A DNA stretch of 64,000 nucleotides, taken from the NCBI GenBank assembly GCA_965116565.1, contig OZ220699.1:1488001-1552000 (forward strand), read 5' to 3'. Positions within the stretch are counted from its first letter, which is position 1. Each line of letters begins with the position of its first letter. This DNA is from Bin87 sp965116565. GTDB taxonomy: Bacteria; Chloroflexota; Dehalococcoidia; Lucifugimonadales; UBA3495. A program made the translations under genes and the position numbers. Positions 59,893 through 64,000 of this stretch are shown here, piece after piece. The notes below the pieces were generated by a model. The model was not told where the DNA came from. It saw nothing but the letters and a program-made list of their open reading frames with translations, and ran no database searches.

Positions 59893-62621
59893 CCACAGCA
59901 CCCCCACCGCAGACCGGAGGCGATTTCAGCCCGCGCAATATCCAGGACGAGATGCGGGAATCGTATCTGTCCTATGCCATGTCCGTGATCGTGTCGCGGG
60001 CGTTGCCGGACGTTCGGGACGGATTGAAGCCGGTGCAGAGGCGCATCCTGTACGCGATGCACGACATGGGCATTCGTCCGGGGAGCCAGTACCGGAAGAG
60101 CGCGAGGATTGTGGGCGAGGTGCTGGGCAAGTTCCACCCGCACGGTGACGGGTCGGTTTACGACGCGCTGGTGCGGATGGCGCAGCCTTTCTCCATGAGG
60201 ACGCCGCTGATCGACGGGCAGGGCAACTTCGGAAGCATTGACGGGGACCCACCGGCGGCGATGCGGTACACCGAGGCTCGGTTGACCGCGATCGCGGACG
60301 AGATGCTGGCGGACATCGACCAGCAGACGGTGGATTTCTCCGACAACTTTGACGACTCCATCAAGGAACCGCGGGTGCTGCCGTCGAGGATGCCGAACCT
60401 GCTGGTCAACGGGTCGTCGGGGATCGCGGTGGGGATGGCGACCAACATGCCGCCGCACAACCTGGGTGAGATCTGCGACGCGGTTTGCCACGTGATTGAC
60501 CATCCCAACTGCGACGTGGACCAGTTGATGGAAATCGTGCCGGGGCCGGATTTCCCGACCTCGGGGCGGATACGCGGCGTGTCGGGCATCCGCGACATGT
60601 ACGCCACCGGACGCGGCCGGGTGGTCATGGAGGCGGTCACCGAGATAGAGGAGACGCGCAACAACCGGCAGCGTATCGTGGTCAGCGAGCTGCCGTTCCA
60701 GGTCAACAAGGCGACGCTGGTGGAAAAGATTGCCGGGCTGGTGCGGGACAAGACCCTGGTGGGCATCACCGAGATTCGTGATGAATCGGACCGCCGGGGG
60801 ATCCGGGTGGTGATCGAGCTGTCCAGGAACGCGCAGGCGACCGTGATCCTGAACAACCTGTACAAGCGGACGGCGCTGCGCCAATCCTTCAACGCCATCA
60901 TGCTGGCGCTGGTTGACGGTCAGCCGCTGGAACTGCCGCTCAAGGAGTTGATCCGACACTTCATACTGCACCGGGAAGAGGTAATCCGGCGCAGGACCGA
61001 GTACCAGTTGGGTCGGGCGCGGGACCGGGCGCACATTGTGGAGGGCCTGCTCAAGGCGCTGGATGCCATCGACGCCATCATCGAGACCATCCGCAACAGC
61101 CAGGACGTGGAATCGGCGCGGAACAACCTGGTGCAGACGTTCGACCTCACGGAGATCCAGGCGCAGGCCATCCTGGACATGCAGCTGCGCCGGCTGGCGG
61201 CTCTCGAACGGCAGCGGCTGGACGAGGAGTACAACGATCTGCTGGCGACCATTGCCCAGCTGGAGGATCTGCTGCAGAACCCTCAGAAGATCCGGAACGA
61301 GATCAAGAAGGAAACCCGCGAGGTGAAGCGCAAGCACGTTGACGCGAGGCGCACGGTGATCATTGCGGAGGAGCTGCAGGAGCAGTCTATAGAGCAGTTC
61401 ATCGTGCAGGAAGACGTGGTGGTGACGCTGAGTCAGCGCGGCTATATCAAGCGGGTGCCCATCAACACGTACCGCAACCAGCGGCGCGGCGGCAAGGGCG
61501 TGCGTGGAGCGAACAACCGGGACGACGACGCGGTGATGCAGATCTCGGTGGTGAACACCCACGACCAGTTGCTTTTCTTCACGAACAAGGGTCGGGTGTA
61601 TCCGCTGAACGTGTACGAGACGCCGAACGACTCGGGCCGGACGGCCAGAGGGACGCTGCTGGTGAACCTGGTCCGGCTTCAGCCCGGCGAGCAGGTGCAA
61701 ACGATGCTGCCGGCGCGCCGGGGACAGTACAACCACCTGTACGTGTTCGCGACGCGCAAGGGCAAGGTAAACGCGCTGCGAGCCGGGCAGTTGGACAACC
61801 TCAGGCCGTCGGGTCTGTTGGCGATGAAAATCGCGGACGGCGACGAGTTGGTGGCGGTGCGGCCGGCGCAGCCCGAGGCGTCGATCATACTGGTGACCCA
61901 GCAGGGTCAGGCCATGATGTGTCCGGTGAGTGATATTCCGGAACGCAACCGCAACGCCGCGGGCGTCATCGGCATACGGTTCAAGAACGAGTACAACGGT
62001 CAGGACCGAGTGGTGGCGATGGACCTGGTGAACAACCCCGAGGACGAGTTCCTGCTGGTGGTCAGCGAGAAGGGGTACGGTAAGGCCACTCCGCTCTACA
62101 ACAGCAAGGGCGAGGTGATTTACCGGGAAACTCGCCGCGGCGGCATGGGTGTGAAGACCTTTGCCGTGGACCAGGGCGACAAACCCACCGGGCCGGTGGT
62201 CGACGCCAAGGTGGTCACCTCGGCGGAGATGAACGACGAGGAAGGCCACGAGGTCTTCATCATCTCGGCGCAGGGCCAGGTGGTGCGGATAGACCTGGCG
62301 GAGGTGAAAGTGGTGAACACCCGCCAGACCAAGGGAGTGATCATCTGGCGGGAACGCAGCGGGGATGACAGCGTGGTGTCCATCTACTGTTTCCGCGCGA
62401 ACGACTACAGCCAGGAGGACCCGACGCGGCAGAATGGTACGGAACCGGCCGGCTCAGCGCTGGCAGAGGCCGAGGCAGTGGCCGCGGTGGCCGACAGCCA
62501 GTATGACGACGATGAGGTGTCGGAACTGGATGAGGCCGAACTGCCCGACGACGTGGATGAGGACGAGGGCGAGGACGACGAGCCTGGTACTCCCACCAAC
62601 GGGCAGGCGCCGCTGCTGTAG
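59889..62621 (+). CDS. gyrA: DNA gyrase subunit A
   Basis: A 910-residue topoisomerase subunit. The active-site Tyr127 is in AMRYTEARL. The quinolone region reads HPHGDGSVYDALVRMAQPFS, with Gly88 at the position of Escherichia coli Ser83. The coiled-coil and six-blade C-terminal pinwheel follow, and the GyrA box is QRRGGKGV near residue 530, which distinguishes it from ParC. The last 55 residues are very acidic. It overlaps the upstream gene as ATGA, and a terminator follows 20 bases after the stop. gyrB is not in the window. Confidence 0.97.
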   Translation: MTTAPPPQTGGDFSPRNIQDEMRESYLSYAMSVIVSRALPDVRDGLKPVQRRILYAMHDMGIRPGSQYRKSARIVGEVLGKFHPHGDGSVYDALVRMAQPFSMRTPLIDGQGNFGSIDGDPPAAMRYTEARLTAIADEMLADIDQQTVDFSDNFDDSIKEPRVLPSRMPNLLVNGSSGIAVGMATNMPPHNLGEICDAVCHVIDHPNCDVDQLMEIVPGPDFPTSGRIRGVSGIRDMYATGRGRVVMEAVTEIEETRNNRQRIVVSELPFQVNKATLVEKIAGLVRDKTLVGITEIRDESDRRGIRVVIELSRNAQATVILNNLYKRTALRQSFNAIMLALVDGQPLELPLKELIRHFILHREEVIRRRTEYQLGRARDRAHIVEGLLKALDAIDAIIETIRNSQDVESARNNLVQTFDLTEIQAQAILDMQLRRLAALERQRLDEEYNDLLATIAQLEDLLQNPQKIRNEIKKETREVKRKHVDARRTVIIAEELQEQSIEQFIVQEDVVVTLSQRGYIKRVPINTYRNQRRGGKGVRGANNRDDDAVMQISVVNTHDQLLFFTNKGRVYPLNVYETPNDSGRTARGTLLVNLVRLQPGEQVQTMLPARRGQYNHLYVFATRKGKVNALRAGQLDNLRPSGLLAMKIADGDELVAVRPAQPEASIILVTQQGQAMMCPVSDIPERNRNAAGVIGIRFKNEYNGQDRVVAMDLVNNPEDEFLLVVSEKGYGKATPLYNSKGEVIYRETRRGGMGVKTFAVDQGDKPTGPVVDAKVVTSAEMNDEEGHEVFIISAQGQVVRIDLAEVKVVNTRQTKGVIIWRERSGDDSVVSIYCFRANDYSQEDPTRQNGTEPAGSALAEAEAVAAVADSQYDDDEVSELDEAELPDDVDEDEGEDDEPGTPTNGQAPLL

Positions 62622-62640
62622 GCACGATTTCAACTATCCA

Positions 62641-62666
62641 GAAGGGGCGTTGGAATGCGCCCCTTC
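62641..62666 (+). terminator. gyrA terminator
   Basis: GAAGGGGCG pairs with CGCCCCTTC around an 8-base loop, followed by a moderately T-rich GCATTTCA. It lies 20 bases after the gyrA stop and rules out an upstream start for the next hydrolase. Confidence 0.75.
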
Positions 62667-62705
62667 GCATTTCACCGCAATCGAACGTTTTCAGGACATG
62701 ATTCA

Positions 62706-63386
62706 ATGCAGTTAGTCATGGTGCACGGCTCCGGCCAGAACGATCTCACCTATCATTACCAAACTGAGGAGTTCGCTGACTCTGACGCGGTGAACCTGCC
62801 GGGGCATCCGGACGGCGAACCGCGGGACAGCATCGGGGGATACGTGGACTGGTTGCGGGAGTACGCGGTTGGCAAGGGTTATCCGCCGTTTGTGCTGTTC
62901 GGGCACTCGATGGGCGGGGCGATTGCCCTGGACTATGCGTTGCGGTTTCCTGAGGATCTGGCGGGTTTGGTGCTGATCGGGACCGGAGCGCGTCTGCGGG
63001 TCCATCCGGACTACCTGAACCGGTGCCTGGACGACGCTCAGTGGCGCTCGGAAGCGCCGGCATATTACGAGGCGATCAACCGGGATCTGGCGCCCCAACT
63101 GGCGGCGCGGGCGTTGCAGTCGGGCCCGATGGTTGAGCACAACGACCTGGCGTGCTGTGACAAGTTTGACGTGATGGAGCGGGTGAAGGAGATCTCCCTG
63201 CCGTCGCTGGTGATTGTGGGCGCCGACGACGTGATGACGCCGGTGCGCTATGCGGAATACCTGGGCCGGGAGTTGCCGGACGCGGAAGTGGTAGTAGTGC
63301 CGGGCTCTGGCCATTTCGTAACGCTGGAGCAACCGGAAGCCGTCAATGCGGCGATCAAAGGGTTTCTGGAGCGACTGAATTCCTAG
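62706..63386 (+). CDS. alpha/beta hydrolase
   Basis: A 226-residue alpha/beta-hydrolase-fold enzyme. It has MVHGSGQND (oxyanion region), the nucleophile elbow LFGHSMGGAIAL with catalytic Ser, a short helical cap (residues 100-145), VGADDVMTP (Asp) and PGSGHFVTLEQPEAV (His). The triad is complete. Substrate unknown; the small cap suggests an esterase or lactonase. ATG 62706 is chosen because the upstream frame runs through the gyrA terminator. Confidence 0.88.
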   Translation: MQLVMVHGSGQNDLTYHYQTEEFADSDAVNLPGHPDGEPRDSIGGYVDWLREYAVGKGYPPFVLFGHSMGGAIALDYALRFPEDLAGLVLIGTGARLRVHPDYLNRCLDDAQWRSEAPAYYEAINRDLAPQLAARALQSGPMVEHNDLACCDKFDVMERVKEISLPSLVIVGADDVMTPVRYAEYLGRELPDAEVVVVPGSGHFVTLEQPEAVNAAIKGFLERLNS

Positions 63387-63422
63387 CGCTCCGGTATGGT
63401 CCCGTCCCTCCGCCGGCATTGC

Positions 63423-63431
63423 TGGTATTAT
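63423..63431 (+). promoter_or_regulatory. extended -10 promoter of the last gene
   Basis: TGGTATTAT fits the extended -10 pattern, 38 bases before ATG 63469. No clear -35 box. Confidence 0.4.
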
Positions 63432-63468
63432 GTAGCAATCCGCAACGATTGTTACCAGATGGCCGGCG

Positions 63469-64000
63469 ATGACCACCGCCCAGCAGTACACGCCCGACGC
63501 ACACCGGTTGGCCGCTTCGCTGCCGGCGATTTATGCGGGGCAGGCGGACACGCAAGGGCTGGCAGCGGCCCGCAGGATCGCGGCCACCGCCGCTGACCTG
63601 ATTGAGATGGGCGCTCCCGATGTTGACCCCGTAGTTGTCAACACGGCGGCGCTGTTCCACCTGGCGGGAGGCCCGGATAACCCCAGCCGAGCGGAGGCGT
63701 CGGTTGCCATAGCGGGCGCGTGGTTGCGAGGTTCGGGCGCTGAGGAATATTTCGTGGCCGCGGTGTCAGGAGCGATCCTGGGGGGCTGGGGGGCGGACTC
63801 GGGCGGGGCGAACGGGAGGTTGCTCTGGCATGCCGCCCAGCTGGATCTGGCGAGCGTTGACCGGCATGCTGCTCATCTGAGGGACGTGCCGGCGGCGGGC
63901 CGGCAGCGGGAAGGCTACCTTTCGGCGTACCGGCGGGAATGCCTGACTCCGGCGCTGGGACTGCGGGACAGGATGTCGATGCCGGCGGCGTTGGAGATGT
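63469..64000 (+). CDS. unrecognised helical protein, truncated by the window edge (HD-domain-like)
   Basis: The frame is open from ATG 63469 to the last base (177 codons) with no stop, so the gene continues outside. The sequence is alanine-rich and helical (GLAAARRIAATAADLIEMGA, VVNTAALFHLAGGPDNP, LLWHAAQLDLASVDRHAAHL). Spaced His and Asp residues recall a degenerate HD phosphohydrolase, but the HD pair itself is not clear. No signal peptide. Function unassigned. Confidence 0.55.
   Translation, partial: MTTAQQYTPDAHRLAASLPAIYAGQADTQGLAAARRIAATAADLIEMGAPDVDPVVVNTAALFHLAGGPDNPSRAEASVAIAGAWLRGSGAEEYFVAAVSGAILGGWGADSGGANGRLLWHAAQLDLASVDRHAAHLRDVPAAGRQREGYLSAYRRECLTPALGLRDRMSMPAALEM

Noticed and set aside
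62655..62705. Upstream start of the alpha/beta hydrolase after gyrA
   Set aside because: It would place the first codons inside the gyrA terminator hairpin; ATG 62706 gives the normal start of the fold.

Overview
The window reads as high-GC chromosomal DNA of a free-living bacterium, most likely a Chloroflexota lineage close to the SAR202 / Dehalococcoidia group. That placement is an inference from gene content: five luciferase-like flavin monooxygenases, paired acyl-CoA dehydrogenases, a Rieske dioxygenase, two carboxymuconolactone-decarboxylase-like proteins, a betaine-binding lipoprotein with the VEVEK-rich linker typical of Chloroflexota, and an Agl23-like (TIGR03663) membrane protein. 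No rRNA, tRNA, CRISPR array, phage or transposase gene was found. Genes are dense, often overlap by 1 to 4 bases, and most starts have a clear GGAGG-type ribosome binding site.

Layout. 1-117: end of an alpha/beta hydrolase. 191-4010 (-): two acyl-CoA dehydrogenases, a YHS-like zinc protein and a flavin monooxygenase behind a good promoter. 4011-4999: a gene-free, hairpin-rich gap holding one copy of a dispersed repeat. 5000-8948 (+): a complete glycine betaine/proline-type ABC importer, whose binding protein has its own promoter. 9069-10429 (+): RraA-like protein and a CMD-family protein. 10472-15518 (-): NHL-repeat protein, DUF1800 protein, a B12-binding radical-SAM-like protein without its cluster cysteines, and an AI-2E-family permease. 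15610-23262 (+): thioredoxin-like lipoprotein, two flavin monooxygenases, CMD protein, TldD/TldE pair, GatC/AtzG-like subunit and amidase. 23314-27502 (+): a 30-bp perfect palindrome followed by two related periplasmic binding proteins, the second fused to a fibronectin III domain and a large helical module.

27574-49842 is entirely on the minus strand. It carries an amidohydrolase / alcohol dehydrogenase / SDR / THI5-like protein run, an ABC exporter, a mycothiol-type isomerase, a Rieske dioxygenase alpha-beta pair with two unknown small proteins, a 3-hydroxyisobutyrate-dehydrogenase relative, two DUF3574 lipoproteins, a PaaG-like enoyl-CoA isomerase, IlvD, a zinc-type dehydrogenase, an NCS2 permease with an unusual C-terminal domain, a DUF1330 protein and DnaN. 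50037-50762 (-) is a HEPN-like protein beside the second, inverted copy of the dispersed repeat. From 51608 to the end everything is on the plus strand: AlaX editing protein, TPR protein, a surface-glycan-like cluster (Agl23-like, PaREP1/HEPN, AglD-like flippase, FAD oxidoreductase), a lone VapB-like antitoxin, a degenerate class I glutaminase-like protein overlapping gyrA, an alpha/beta hydrolase and a truncated last gene.

Functionally the left and middle parts look like catabolism of organic acids, amides and aromatics using flavin, Rieske and CoA chemistry, plus uptake of osmolytes and small solutes. The right part is a replication / surface-glycan neighbourhood. The candidates for undescribed biology that I rate highest are the cysteine-less B12/radical-SAM-like protein (12985-14286), the FnIII-helical-PBP fusion next to its simpler paralogue under a palindromic operator (23314-27502), the pseudo-glutaminase coupled to gyrA (59224-59892), the glycan/HEPN cluster (53102-58800) and the inverted dispersed repeat.
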